Assembly: GCF_003957515.1 (NCBI RefSeq)
Contig: NZ_RQXW01000005.1
Coordinates: 124,001 to 188,000 of the forward strand
Source: Amphritea opalescens
GTDB taxonomy: Bacteria; Pseudomonadota; Gammaproteobacteria; Pseudomonadales; Balneatricaceae
DNA: 64,000 bases
Direction of reading: 5' to 3'
How positions within the stretch are numbered: the first letter of the stretch is position 1; each line of letters opens with the position of its first letter. The notes below the pieces were generated by a model, which was given only the letters and a program-made list of their open reading frames with translations, ran no database searches and was not told where the DNA came from. Below are positions 45,513 to 54,134 of the stretch, in pieces. Made by a program: the position numbers and the translations under genes.

Positions 45513-45633
45513 TGTTGTTCCTCTGATGTTCGCCTAAGGGCGTTGCATCGGTATCTGGAATCGTTTTCTGAGTAACAAGGGGCGGGTAACGCCCCTCAAA
45601 TCTTCTTACGAAGGATTCACGGATATCATGGGT

Positions 45634-46800
45634 CTATTTGTTCAGGAATAGTTCGCGACCGATCAGCATCCGGCGAATCTCAGAGGTGCCTGCACCGATT
45701 TCATAAAGCTTGGCATCACGCAGTAGTCGGCCGGTTGGGAACTCATTGATATAACCGTTGCCGCCCAGTAACTGAATGGCGTCAAGTGCAATCTTGGTAG
45801 CCATCTCGGCGGTGTAGAGAATCACGGCAGCGCAATCTTTACGGGATGTTTCGCCGCGCATTGCCGATTGGGCAACGGTGTAAGCGTAGGATTTAGAGGC
45901 GTTCATCAGGGTATACATGTCAGCGACTTTGCCCTGTACCATTTCGAACTCACCGATCGCTTTGCCAAACTGTACGCGGTCACGGGTGTAAGGAATGGTG
46001 ATATCCATCGCGGCTTGCATAATACCCAGTGGGCCGCCAGCGAGGACCAGACGCTCATAATCGAGACCAGACATCAGTACGCGAACACCGCCGTTTAGCT
46101 CACCAAGGATGTTTTCTTTTGGCACGGGGCAGTCTTGGAAAACCAGTTCACAGGTGTTGGAGCCGCGCATACCCAGTTTGTCGAGTTTCTGATGGCGTGA
46201 GAAGCCAGGGTAGTCACGTTCAACGATAAAGGCTGTGATGCCTTTGGCGCCGGCAGCGACATCGGTTTTGGCATAAATAACGTAGGTGTTGGCATCTGGA
46301 CCATTGGTGATCCACATCTTGTTGCCGTTCAGCAGGTAGTGATCGCCATTATCGCGGGCGGTCAATTTCATCGAAACAACATCGGAACCGGCATTCGGCT
46401 CAGACATGGCCAGCGCGCCGATATGTTCGCCGCTAATTAACTTAGGTAGGTAAGCTAATTTTTGTTCATGGGTACCGTTGCGGTGAATCTGGTTGATACA
46501 GAGGTTTGAGTGGGCACCGTAAGATAGGCCAACAGAGGCGGATGCACGGCTAATCTCTTCCATCGCGATCATATGTGCCAGATAGCCCATGCCAACACCG
46601 CCGTATTCTTCTTTTACGGTAATGCCTAGCAGACCCATATCACCAAATTTGCGCCATAGATCGTTGGGGAACTCGTTGTCGCGGTCGATCTGGTCGGCGC
46701 GCGGCGCGATTTCCTGAGCAGCAAAACTATTGACGTGCTCTCGCAGCATATCCAGTGTTTCGCCGAGTCCAAAATTAAGTGAGCTATACTGTGCAATCAT
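45634..46800 (-). CDS. liuA: Isovaleryl-CoA dehydrogenase LiuA
   Basis: A 388-residue acyl-CoA dehydrogenase using FAD and electron-transfer flavoprotein, turning isovaleryl-CoA into 3-methylcrotonyl-CoA. Signature blocks are [38 protein letters not shown] and the C-terminal [43 protein letters not shown] with the catalytic Glu region. The start [23 protein letters not shown] is typical for isovaleryl-CoA dehydrogenase. It is the first enzyme gene of the liu operon, 135 bp below liuR. Confidence 0.92.
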   Translation of the reverse strand: MIAQYSSLNFGLGETLDMLREHVNSFAAQEIAPRADQIDRDNEFPNDLWRKFGDMGLLGITVKEEYGGVGMGYLAHMIAMEEISRASASVGLSYGAHSNLCINQIHRNGTHEQKLAYLPKLISGEHIGALAMSEPNAGSDVVSMKLTARDNGDHYLLNGNKMWITNGPDANTYVIYAKTDVAAGAKGITAFIVERDYPGFSRHQKLDKLGMRGSNTCELVFQDCPVPKENILGELNGGVRVLMSGLDYERLVLAGGPLGIMQAAMDITIPYTRDRVQFGKAIGEFEMVQGKVADMYTLMNASKSYAYTVAQSAMRGETSRKDCAAVILYTAEMATKIALDAIQLLGGNGYINEFPTGRLLRDAKLYEIGAGTSEIRRMLIGRELFLNK

Positions 46801-46881
46801 TTTATATCCACCTGGCTTTAGGAGTTGGTAGGGCTAGTCGTTAATGGCTGTCCTGACCGTTTCCGGTTTGCGTTTATTGTT

Positions 46882-46898
46882 GTTAGTAAGTAACTAAC
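46882..46898. promoter_or_regulatory. Inverted repeat GTTAGT-N5-ACTAAC upstream of liuA
   Basis: A 6-bp inverted repeat, 82 bp before the liuA start in the liuR-liuA gap. It does not resemble the LiuR box. It may be a second regulator site or chance. Confidence 0.4.
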
Positions 46899-46935
46899 CT
46901 AGCTTATTTGATAAAGGTTTGCAGTGTTACTGCGC

Positions 46936-47355
46936 CTATACCGACTTCTCATTATCTGTTTTGTCTGTTAATTCATTCATCGCTTCGCGACAGCGGGTCT
47001 CTGCACTATCCAGTTCCAGCTGTAGCATGGCGATATCGTTCAACTGTTGTTCGAGTGCTGCTTTCTTTTCTTCGATCTTGGCCATGAGTAAGTGTAGCTG
47101 CTTCATGCTGCCGGTGGGCGTCTCATCCCAAAGTTCAAACAGTTCACGGGTTTCGGCGAGAGAAAACCCCAACCGCTTACCCCGCAGAATCAGCTTTAAA
47201 CGTACTCTGTCCTGCGCGCTGTAGATGCGGGTTTGCCCGCGGCGCGTAGGGAATAAAAGCTGCTGGTCTTCGTAAAAGCGGATACTGCGAGTCGTCACAT
47301 CAAACTCGCTAGCCAGCTCACTGATCGAAAAGGTGCCGGTATTGTTAATTTTCAT
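46936..47355 (-). CDS. liuR: MerR family regulator LiuR
   Basis: A 139-residue MerR-type regulator. The N-terminal winged helix is FSISELASEFDVTTRSIRFYEDQQLLFPTRRGQTRIYSAQDRVRLKLILRGKRLGFSL, followed by the long dimerisation coiled coil (about 85-130). No metal-binding cysteines are present, consistent with control by an acyl-CoA. It sits upstream of liuA on the same strand, as LiuR does in other gammaproteobacteria, and has a LiuR-type palindrome in its own upstream region. The repeated GAGGTCAG before the ATG supplies the ribosome site. Confidence 0.9.
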   Translation of the reverse strand: MKINNTGTFSISELASEFDVTTRSIRFYEDQQLLFPTRRGQTRIYSAQDRVRLKLILRGKRLGFSLAETRELFELWDETPTGSMKQLHLLMAKIEEKKAALEQQLNDIAMLQLELDSAETRCREAMNELTDKTDNEKSV

Positions 47356-47399
47356 TCTGACCTCGCTGACCTCTTATATGCACCCTAATGTAGCGGAAG

Positions 47400-47415
47400 T
47401 TTACGTAAACGTAAA
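47400..47415. promoter_or_regulatory. LiuR box
   Basis: TTTACGT-AA-ACGTAAA, a 7-bp inverted repeat with 2-bp centre, matching the LiuR operator type. It lies 45 bp before the liuR start and also within the region upstream of the divergent liv-type transporter genes (239 bp before 47654), so LiuR could control both directions. Confidence 0.8.
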
Positions 47416-47581
47416 GTATGCGGGCGATGCTTTCTGGGTTGTTACATTTGGTATGATTTAGGTTAACTTATTGATAAATATAGAAATAGTGTATTTTCTG
47501 TAAGACCAATGGATTAGTATTAGACTAAAGTATTACTTGTTATCCAGTAGGGGAAATTGCTAACTTGGTGCCAAGGCTGAC

Positions 47582-47607
47582 ATGGACAAGATTAATTTTT
47601 TGTCCAT
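47582..47607 (+). repeat. Inverted repeat in the transporter leader
   Basis: ATGGACAA-N10-TTGTCCAT, a perfect 8-bp stem 47 bp before the livG start. It may be a leader hairpin or an operator. No T-run follows. Confidence 0.55.
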
Positions 47608-47653
47608 TTGATAATAAAAACAAATATAAATAGATAAGTGGGGCTGGTTCTTC

Positions 47654-48481
47654 ATGAGTGCCGACTATGTTCTCGAAACCAGGAATCTGGTTAAGGAATT
47701 CAAGGGCTTTACCGCCGTTGATGATGTAAATCTTAAAGTTGAGCGGGGAACAATACATGCGCTGATCGGACCTAATGGGGCCGGAAAGACGACTGTATTT
47801 AACCTGCTAACAAAATTTCTCACGCCCTCTCGGGGTACCATTCTCTATAACGGTGCAGACATCACCTCAATGAAGTCTGCAGCAATTGCCCGTAAAGGGA
47901 TTGTCCGTTCGTTCCAAATTTCCGCTGTCTTTCCGCATCTATCGGTGATGGAAAATGTGCGTATCGCCCTGCAACGTAAAGAGGGTAATAGCTTTCATTT
48001 TTGGAAATCGGTCAAGGTGTTGGATAAGCTCAATGAGCGTGCTTATGAGCTATTGGATGAAGTTGGTCTGAAAGACTATGCCAATGCGCTGACTGTCGAT
48101 CTTCCTTATGGACGCAAACGAGCCCTTGAGATCGCCACCACGCTAGCGCTCGATCCAGAGATGCTATTGCTCGATGAGCCAACGCAGGGGATGGGCCATG
48201 AAGATGTTAGCGTGGTTGCCGACCTGATTAAAAAGGTTTCTGCAAACCGCACTATCTTAATGGTTGAACATAACTTACATGTTGTGGCCCAGCTAGCAGA
48301 TACCATCACCGTACTGCAACGGGGCGCCATCCTGACCGAAGGCGACTACGAAACCGTGTCTCAAGATCCACAGGTACGTGAAGCGTATATGGGGGTTGAG
48401 GCGGATGACGAAGTCGCTCAAGCGATTGCTGCGGCTAACGTTGCTGAAAAGGCGAATGCTGCCAAAGGAGGCACGGAATGA
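47654..48481 (+). CDS. Branched-chain-type ABC transporter ATPase (LivG-like)
   Basis: A 275-residue ATPase with Walker A GPNGAGKTT (about 38-46), signature-type DLPYGRKRALEIATTLALDPEMLLLDEPTQGM and the LivG-specific C-terminal tail that is Ala-rich here. Start MSADYVLETRNLVKEFKGF. It is the first gene of a five-gene importer for branched-chain or aromatic acids, divergent from liuR. Its ATG is not preceded by a strong site, but the frame start fits the family. The stop overlaps the livF start (ATGA). Confidence 0.88.
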   Translation: MSADYVLETRNLVKEFKGFTAVDDVNLKVERGTIHALIGPNGAGKTTVFNLLTKFLTPSRGTILYNGADITSMKSAAIARKGIVRSFQISAVFPHLSVMENVRIALQRKEGNSFHFWKSVKVLDKLNERAYELLDEVGLKDYANALTVDLPYGRKRALEIATTLALDPEMLLLDEPTQGMGHEDVSVVADLIKKVSANRTILMVEHNLHVVAQLADTITVLQRGAILTEGDYETVSQDPQVREAYMGVEADDEVAQAIAAANVAEKANAAKGGTE

Positions 48482-49188
48482 GCTCCACAGGTGAAAAGAT
48501 CCGCATTAATGATCTGCATGCTTATTATGGTGAGTCCCATATTCTGCATGGTATCGATATGACTATCATGCAGGGTGAGTTGGTGACTCTGCTAGGTCGC
48601 AACGGTGCTGGTCGCTCAACCACCCTGAAAGCGATGATGAATATGGTCGGTCGGCGTACCGGTATGATCAATATCAACGGTACTGAAACGATCAACATGG
48701 CGGCACATAAAATTGCCCACCTTGGTGTTGGTTACTGTCCAGAAGAGCGGGGTATTTTTTCGAGTTTGAATGTCGAAGAAAACCTAATGCTACCGCCGAA
48801 CGTACGTTCCGATGGCATGAGCGTTGAAGAGATCTACGACATTTTCCCTAATCTTGCTGAGCGTCGTTATAGTCAGGGAACTCGTCTTTCGGGCGGTGAG
48901 CAGCAGATGTTAGCCATGGCTCGTATTCTGAGAACCGGTGCAAATATCTTGTTACTGGATGAAATTACCGAAGGCTTGGCGCCGGTGATTGTGCAAAAAC
49001 TGGCGGAGGTGCTTCTTATGCTCAAAGAGCGGGGTCTAACGATCTTGCTCGTTGAACAGAACTTTCGCTTCGCCGCACCGATTGCGGATCGGCACTACGT
49101 TATGGAACACGGACATATCGTTGAAGAAGTTCATCAGAATGAACTGGCCGAGAAAACAGAACTGTTGAATACCTACTTGGGTGTTTAA
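48478..49188 (+). CDS. Branched-chain-type ABC transporter ATPase (LivF-like), Walker A with Arg
   Basis: A 236-residue ATPase of the LivF type with the P-loop reading LLGRNGAGRSTTLKAM, so the usual Lys is Arg (codon CGC near 48613). The signature is RLSGGEQQMLAMARIL and Walker B is ILLLDEITEGLAP. The Arg may weaken hydrolysis at that site, with the paired LivG carrying the normal site; the same change is seen in some LivF relatives. It overlaps livG by 4 bp and precedes the binding protein by 78 bp. Confidence 0.87.
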   Translation: MSSTGEKIRINDLHAYYGESHILHGIDMTIMQGELVTLLGRNGAGRSTTLKAMMNMVGRRTGMININGTETINMAAHKIAHLGVGYCPEERGIFSSLNVEENLMLPPNVRSDGMSVEEIYDIFPNLAERRYSQGTRLSGGEQQMLAMARILRTGANILLLDEITEGLAPVIVQKLAEVLLMLKERGLTILLVEQNFRFAAPIADRHYVMEHGHIVEEVHQNELAEKTELLNTYLGV

Positions 49189-49266
49189 GGTTTAGAAAAC
49201 GTGTAATTAAAAGCTCTAAAAATGAAGTTCGATAAAAATAAAAAGTTCTCAAGCAGGAGTGACAAC

Positions 49267-50469
49267 ATGAAAGCAATGAAGAAGACCCTACTGGCTGTAG
49301 CAATGACTGTGGCTGCAACCACCGGTGTTCAAGCTGCCGGTATCTCTGATGATGTCGTTAAAATAGGTGTATTGGTCGATATGGGCGGTGTTTATGCCGA
49401 TATCTGTGGCCAGGGTTGTGTAACCGCTGTCGAAATGGCGGTTGAAGATTTTGGTGGTACTGTTTTAGGTAAGCCTATCGAAATCGTTAGCGCTGATGAT
49501 CAAAACAAGCCTGATGTGGGCTCTGCTAAAGTTCGTCAGTGGATCGAAAGTGAAGATGTTGATGTGGTTACCGGCTTGGTAGCGTCATCAGTAACAGGTG
49601 CGGCGACTAAAGTGCTGACCGATGCGAAAAAAATCGCCCTAATCTCAACCTCTGCAAGTAACGCTTTCACCACTAAAGCCTGCTCTCCTTATAATGTTCA
49701 TTGGACCTATAACGTTGCGGCATTGGCCAACGGTACTGTTAAGCCGATGGTGGCTGCAGGTAAGAAGAAATGGTTCTTTATTACAGCGGATTATGCCTTT
49801 GGTCATGCGCTAGAAGGTATTGCGACTAAGGTAATCGAAGAGAGTGGCGGTGAAGTCGTCGGTGCGGTTCGTGCACCTTTCGGTACAACCGATTTCTCAT
49901 CTTACGTTCTCCAGGCTCAAGCATCAGGGGCTGACGTAGTCGGTCTAGCGAATGCTGGCGGCGACTTTGTTAACTCACTGAAAACAGCCGCTGAGTTTGG
50001 TTTGACTGAAACGACCGATGTTGCTGGTCTGTTGGTATTCACCAATAACGCCTTGGCACTCGATCCTGCTATCGCCGCCGGTATGAAAGCGACCTCTGGT
50101 TTCTATTGGGATATGGATGATCAAACCCGTGAATGGTCTGCCCGCTTTAAAGCACGCCATGGTGTTATCCCGTCAATGGGACAGGCAGGTCAGTACTCAA
50201 TGACCATGCACTATCTGAATGCGATCAAAGCGGCTGGTACCGATGAGTCTGATGCGGTCATGAAGAAGATGAAAGAGACTAAGCCTGATGACTTCTTTGC
50301 CCGTAATGCAACCCTGCGTAACGATGGTCGAATGGTTCACGATATGTTGCTGGTAAGCATTAAAGATGCTGCAAGCCGTGCTTCTTCAGATGATATTTAT
50401 AACATCGAAGCGGTCATCCCAGGTGATGTTGCCTTTAACCCTATGTTGCCTGAGTGTGACTTTAAATAA
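49267..50469 (+). CDS. Periplasmic substrate-binding protein of the Liv-type importer
   Basis: A 400-residue solute-binding protein (type 1 fold) with signal peptide MKAMKKTLLAVAMTVAATTGVQA. Mature protein begins AGISDDVVKIGVLVDMGGVYADI, with the typical ISTSASNAFTTKACSPY and FFITADYAFGHALEG. The ligand could be a branched-chain amino acid or an aromatic acid. The start at 49267 is favoured by AGGAG 7 nt before the ATG; the frame opens 45 bp earlier. It is followed by two strong hairpins that may stabilise the upstream mRNA. Confidence 0.88.
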   Translation: MKAMKKTLLAVAMTVAATTGVQAAGISDDVVKIGVLVDMGGVYADICGQGCVTAVEMAVEDFGGTVLGKPIEIVSADDQNKPDVGSAKVRQWIESEDVDVVTGLVASSVTGAATKVLTDAKKIALISTSASNAFTTKACSPYNVHWTYNVAALANGTVKPMVAAGKKKWFFITADYAFGHALEGIATKVIEESGGEVVGAVRAPFGTTDFSSYVLQAQASGADVVGLANAGGDFVNSLKTAAEFGLTETTDVAGLLVFTNNALALDPAIAAGMKATSGFYWDMDDQTREWSARFKARHGVIPSMGQAGQYSMTMHYLNAIKAAGTDESDAVMKKMKETKPDDFFARNATLRNDGRMVHDMLLVSIKDAASRASSDDIYNIEAVIPGDVAFNPMLPECDFK

Positions 50470-50507
50470 GGCTCGTTAATAATCTTTAAAGGTTTATTTG
50501 AAACGAA

Positions 50508-50530
50508 GGGTGTGGTGATTTCGCCACCCC
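50508..50530 (+). repeat. Intercistronic hairpin 1
   Basis: GGG-T-GTGG and CCAC-CCC pair around TGATTTCG with a bulged T. It lies 39 bp after the binding-protein stop. Confidence 0.65.
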
Positions 50531-50554
50531 GGTCTTATCTGAAAAGATAGTTTG

Positions 50555-50602
50555 AAAGGTATGCATGTCATCGGCAACAGGTCGATGACATGCCAGACCT
50601 TT
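50555..50602 (+). repeat. Intercistronic hairpin 2 (11-bp perfect stem plus 6)
   Basis: GCATGTCATCG and CGATGACATGC form an 11-bp stem around a 9-nt loop, with AAAGGT and ACCTTT extending it past a small internal loop. No T-run follows, so it is more likely an mRNA-stability or processing hairpin than a terminator. It ends 18 bp before livH. Confidence 0.8.
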
Positions 50603-50620
50603 GCTTCTCTGGGTGATGTT

Positions 50621-51508
50621 ATGGCGACGATATTTGGTCTTAATCTGTTTGCGCTGTCGGGACAATTGTTAGTGGGGCTGATCAATGGATCATTCTATGC
50701 ACTACTAAGTCTTGGCCTTGCGATTATTTTTGGTTTGTTAAAAATTATAAACTTCGCGCAGGGCGCGATGTATATGCTCGGCGCTTTCTTCGCTTGGATG
50801 GCCCTTAATTACATGGGCATCAATTACTGGTGGGCGTTGATTCTGGTGCCGATAGCGATCGGCTTGTTAGCTATTCTGATGGAACGCTTTTTGGTGCGTC
50901 CTATTGCTAATGAAGATCATCTCTACAGTCTCTTGCTAACCTTTGGTATCGCCTTGGTATTACAGGGTGCATTTACCCATATTTATGGCTCATCCGGTCT
51001 GCCTTATCAGATTCCGGCTGAACTTAAAGGCGGGACTAAACTTCCGTTTATGTATCTACCTAATTATCGTGCATGGATTATCGTCAGTTCGCTGGTGGTC
51101 TGTTTTAGTACCTGGTGGGTGATAGAGAAAACTAAACTTGGCGCTTATTTGCGAGCGGGTACTGAAAATCCTCAGTTAATGCAGGGTTTTGGTATCAATG
51201 TGCCCTTGATTACCACCTTAACCTTTGGCTTTGGTGTGGCGCTAGCAGGCTTTGCTGGTGTACTGGCGGCACCTGTTTATTCAGTCAGCCCAGATATGGG
51301 GTCGAATATTCTGATTGTGGTGTTTGCCATCGTGGTTATTGGCGGCATGGGGTCGATCGGCGGTGCGATTTTAACCGGTCTGATGATGGGAGTGGTTGAA
51401 GGACTGACGAAGTTTTTCTATCCCGAGGCTTCCACGACGGTGATCTTCCTCTTCATGGTGATTGTTCTGCTGGTTAAGCCAGCCGGTCTGTTTGGTAAAG
51501 AGGCGTAG
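50621..51508 (+). CDS. Branched-chain-type ABC transporter permease (LivH-like)
   Basis: A 295-residue permease with about eight membrane segments. The start MATIFGLNLFALSGQLLVGLINGSFYALLSLGLAIIFGLLKIINFAQGA is typical of LivH. An N-terminal extension to 50552 is possible in frame but lies in hairpin DNA and is not LivH-like. The C-terminal VVIGGMGSIGGAILTGLMMGVVEGL is the characteristic loop. With LivM it forms the channel of the importer. Confidence 0.87.
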   Translation: MATIFGLNLFALSGQLLVGLINGSFYALLSLGLAIIFGLLKIINFAQGAMYMLGAFFAWMALNYMGINYWWALILVPIAIGLLAILMERFLVRPIANEDHLYSLLLTFGIALVLQGAFTHIYGSSGLPYQIPAELKGGTKLPFMYLPNYRAWIIVSSLVVCFSTWWVIEKTKLGAYLRAGTENPQLMQGFGINVPLITTLTFGFGVALAGFAGVLAAPVYSVSPDMGSNILIVVFAIVVIGGMGSIGGAILTGLMMGVVEGLTKFFYPEASTTVIFLFMVIVLLVKPAGLFGKEA

Positions 51509-51517
51509 GCGGTAAAC

Positions 51518-52444
51518 ATGAAAATAAATAAACTCTACCTGTTTCTGATTGTTGTTGCGCTGGTTGCACCGAGTCTGGTGTATCCGGTCTTTCTAATGAA
51601 GCTACTGTGCTTCGCCCTGTTTGCTTGTGCCTTTAACCTGTTGTTAGGGTTTGTCGGTTTGCTGTCATTTGGACATGCGGCTTTTCTTGGCACCGGTGGC
51701 TATATCACCGGTTATCTGATGCTGGAAACCGGTATTACGCCTGAGTTAGGTATTCTGGCGGGGACCCTCGGCGCTGGATTGCTAGGAGCCATTTACGGTA
51801 AGTTAGCCGTTAAGCGTGAGGGTATCTACTTTGCGATGGTGACCCTAGCGCTGGCTCAGCTAGCCTTTTTCTTCTATCTACAGGCACCGTTTACCGGTGG
51901 TGAAGATGGATTACAAGGGGTGCCGCGTGGGGCGTTGTTCGGTTTGATTGATCTGTCGGATAACTTCGCTATGTATTACTTTGTCTTAGCGATCTTTATC
52001 TTCGGGTTCTGGTTAATCCATCGGACGGTGCATTCTCCCTTTGGACAAATTCTGAAAGCGATTCGTGAAAATGAACCGCGTGCAGTGTCTCTAGGTTATA
52101 ACGTCAACGATTATAAATGGGTCGCCTTCATTATTTCGTCAGCCTTAGCAGGACTGGCCGGTTCAACTAAAACGTTGGTATTCCAATTAGCCTCGTTGAC
52201 CGATGTGCATTGGCATATGTCCGGTGAAGTCGTATTGATGACGCTGTTAGGCGGAATGGGCACTATCTTTGGTCCCTTGGTGGGTGCCGGTGTGGTGGTC
52301 TCGATTCAGAACCTGCTGTCCGGTGGTGAACTGGGTAACTACATCAATATCATCATGGGCGTTATCTTTATCATCTGTGTACTGGCATTCCGTAGTGGTC
52401 TGGTGGGCGAGTTCCAGAAGCTGATGAAGAAAAATTTCAACTAA
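51518..52444 (+). CDS. Branched-chain-type ABC transporter permease (LivM-like)
   Basis: A 308-residue permease with about nine hydrophobic segments. Conserved runs are FGHAAFLGTGGYITGYLM and LKAIRENEPRAVSLGYNVNDYKWVAFIIS (the ATPase-coupling loop), then VVLMTLLGGMGTIFGPLVGA. It starts 9 bp after the livH stop and ends before a strong terminator that closes the importer operon. Confidence 0.88.
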   Translation: MKINKLYLFLIVVALVAPSLVYPVFLMKLLCFALFACAFNLLLGFVGLLSFGHAAFLGTGGYITGYLMLETGITPELGILAGTLGAGLLGAIYGKLAVKREGIYFAMVTLALAQLAFFFYLQAPFTGGEDGLQGVPRGALFGLIDLSDNFAMYYFVLAIFIFGFWLIHRTVHSPFGQILKAIRENEPRAVSLGYNVNDYKWVAFIISSALAGLAGSTKTLVFQLASLTDVHWHMSGEVVLMTLLGGMGTIFGPLVGAGVVVSIQNLLSGGELGNYINIIMGVIFIICVLAFRSGLVGEFQKLMKKNFN

Positions 52445-52495
52445 GGCAATAATGCTAATTGTCTTAATGCGCTGCTGTTAAACGCATAAAATAAT

Positions 52496-52524
52496 AAAAG
52501 GGACGCAAGCCTGCGTCCCTTTTT
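52496..52524 (+). terminator. Intrinsic terminator of the importer operon
   Basis: AAAAGGGACGCA and TGCGTCCCTTTT pair around AGCC, with a T-run of five. It is 51 bp after the livM stop and separates it from the thiolase gene. Confidence 0.92.
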
Positions 52525-52576
52525 ACCGTCAAGTTTACCGTTAAGGTTTAATCTATCAGGTCAGGAGTGGAGTAAG

Positions 52577-53758
52577 ATGAGTCAGGATTCAATTGTAATT
52601 GTCAGTGCGGCCCGTACACCTATGGGCGGAATGATGGGCGCGTTGAGTGATGTGCGCTCTCCTGATCTGTGCGCCACGGCGATTAAAGCGGCACTGGAAC
52701 GCGCTGGAGTTGAAGGTAGTGATGTTGATGAAGTCATTATGGGCTGTGTGTTACCCGCAGGCTTAGGCCAAGCGCCAGCACGTCAAGCGGCTCGTGGTGC
52801 AGGTATCCATGATGGTGCCGGTGCGACGACGGTTAATAAAATGTGCGGCTCTGGTATGAAAGCCGTGATGCTGGCGCATGATCAGCTCAAAGCGGGTCAG
52901 GTTGATATTATGGTCGCTGGCGGCATGGAGAATATGAGTCAGGCGCCTTACCTGTTACCCAAGGCGCGTGCAGGTATGCGTATGGGTCACCAGCAAGCGA
53001 TCGATCATATGTTTTTTGATGGACTTGAAGATGCTTATGATGGCGGCTTAATGGGCAGTTTTGCTCAGCAAAGCGCCGATGATTTTAATGTGACCCGAGA
53101 AGCGATGGATGACTTTGCTATCGGTTCATTAGAAAAGGCATTGAAGGCGATTGAGTCCGGTCGTTTCAAAGATGAGATCGCCGCGGTAACCGTTAAGTCC
53201 CGTAAAGGGGATACGGTGATCGATACCGATGAGCAGCCTGGTAATGCCCAAGTTGAAAAAATTCGTAAGCTGAATCCCGCCTTTAAAAAAGACGGTACGA
53301 TTACCGCTGCGAACTCAAGTTCAATCTCCGATGGCGGTTCTGCGTTGGTGTTGATGCGTGAATCTGAAGCACAAAAGCGTGGTCTTAAGCCGATGGCTCG
53401 TATCGTTGCGCATTCGACTCATGCACAGTTGCCGGCTGAATTTTCTATCGCCCCGATTGGTGCTATCAGTAAAGTGCTGGCGCGGGCGGGTTGGAGCAAG
53501 GATGATGTTGATCTGTTTGAGATCAATGAAGCCTTTGCGGTGGTATCTATGTTGGCGATTAGTGAGTTGGGTCTGGACGCCAGTAAGGTCAATGTTAATG
53601 GCGGAGCCTGTGCCTTAGGTCATCCGATCGGTTCATCCGGTTCACGTATTCTGGTGACACTGCTGTATGCACTGAAAAACCAAGGTAAGAAAACCGGAGT
53701 GGCGACGCTTTGTATCGGTGGTGGCGAAGCGACAGCTGTTGCGGTTGAAATGATTTAA
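52577..53758 (+). CDS. Acetyl-CoA C-acetyltransferase (thiolase)
   Basis: A 393-residue thiolase. The active-site Cys is in NKMCGSGMKAV (about residue 89), and the C-terminal His and Cys are in GGACALGHPIGSSGSR and LCIGGGEATAVA. It condenses or cleaves acetoacetyl-CoA, so it can complete leucine degradation after LiuE; biosynthetic use in polyhydroxyalkanoate is an alternative, but no pha genes are seen. GGAGTGG precedes the ATG. Its own terminator follows. Confidence 0.9.
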   Translation: MSQDSIVIVSAARTPMGGMMGALSDVRSPDLCATAIKAALERAGVEGSDVDEVIMGCVLPAGLGQAPARQAARGAGIHDGAGATTVNKMCGSGMKAVMLAHDQLKAGQVDIMVAGGMENMSQAPYLLPKARAGMRMGHQQAIDHMFFDGLEDAYDGGLMGSFAQQSADDFNVTREAMDDFAIGSLEKALKAIESGRFKDEIAAVTVKSRKGDTVIDTDEQPGNAQVEKIRKLNPAFKKDGTITAANSSSISDGGSALVLMRESEAQKRGLKPMARIVAHSTHAQLPAEFSIAPIGAISKVLARAGWSKDDVDLFEINEAFAVVSMLAISELGLDASKVNVNGGACALGHPIGSSGSRILVTLLYALKNQGKKTGVATLCIGGGEATAVAVEMI

Positions 53759-53791
53759 GCCGCTTAATCATTGAGTGAGTACCGAGTATGT

Positions 53792-53826
53792 AAAAAGGCC
53801 GATGCAGCGATGTATCGGCTTTTTTG
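53792..53826 (+). terminator. Intrinsic terminator of the thiolase gene
   Basis: GCCGAT and ATCGGC pair around a 10-nt loop, with A5 before and T6 after. It is 33 bp past the thiolase stop. Confidence 0.9.
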
Positions 53827-54134
53827 TTTGTCTGGGAGTATTGGTTTGAAGGGCGGTATGGGGTGACTGATAGGCTTTTTAACCGAGTTTGTTCTTGATT
53901 GAATCGCGGTGTGTCGTTTAGAGACCTATTGTGGTTTATCTGTACATTGGCCGAAAGTATCTTGGCGTCGGTAGAAACAACGGGGTTCGGTAGGGGGGCA
54001 TCAATCTAGGCGGGTAGATGCTGGCTGAATTGAGGAGTAATGAGCGATAAAGCTGTCGTAAATGAGCATTGACCCACTCACGAGAGTTATCAAGAATAGG
54101 TTATTCATTCATAAAGATTTGGGGTAAGCGGATA
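53827..54134. other. Intergenic gap with a micro-ORF
   Basis: No gene is seen here apart from the 10-codon frame at 54040-54072. The stretch is unremarkable, and no clear promoter was identified for the membrane protein gene downstream. Confidence 0.45.
54040..54072 (+). CDS. Possible 10-residue leader peptide
   Basis: ATG at 54040 is preceded by GAGGAG-like TGAGGAGTA (spacing 3-6) and encodes MSDKAVVNEH then TGA. It lies 63 bp before the membrane-protein start. It might be a leader or chance; no known attenuation residues (runs of one amino acid) are present. Confidence 0.2.
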   Translation: MSDKAVVNEH

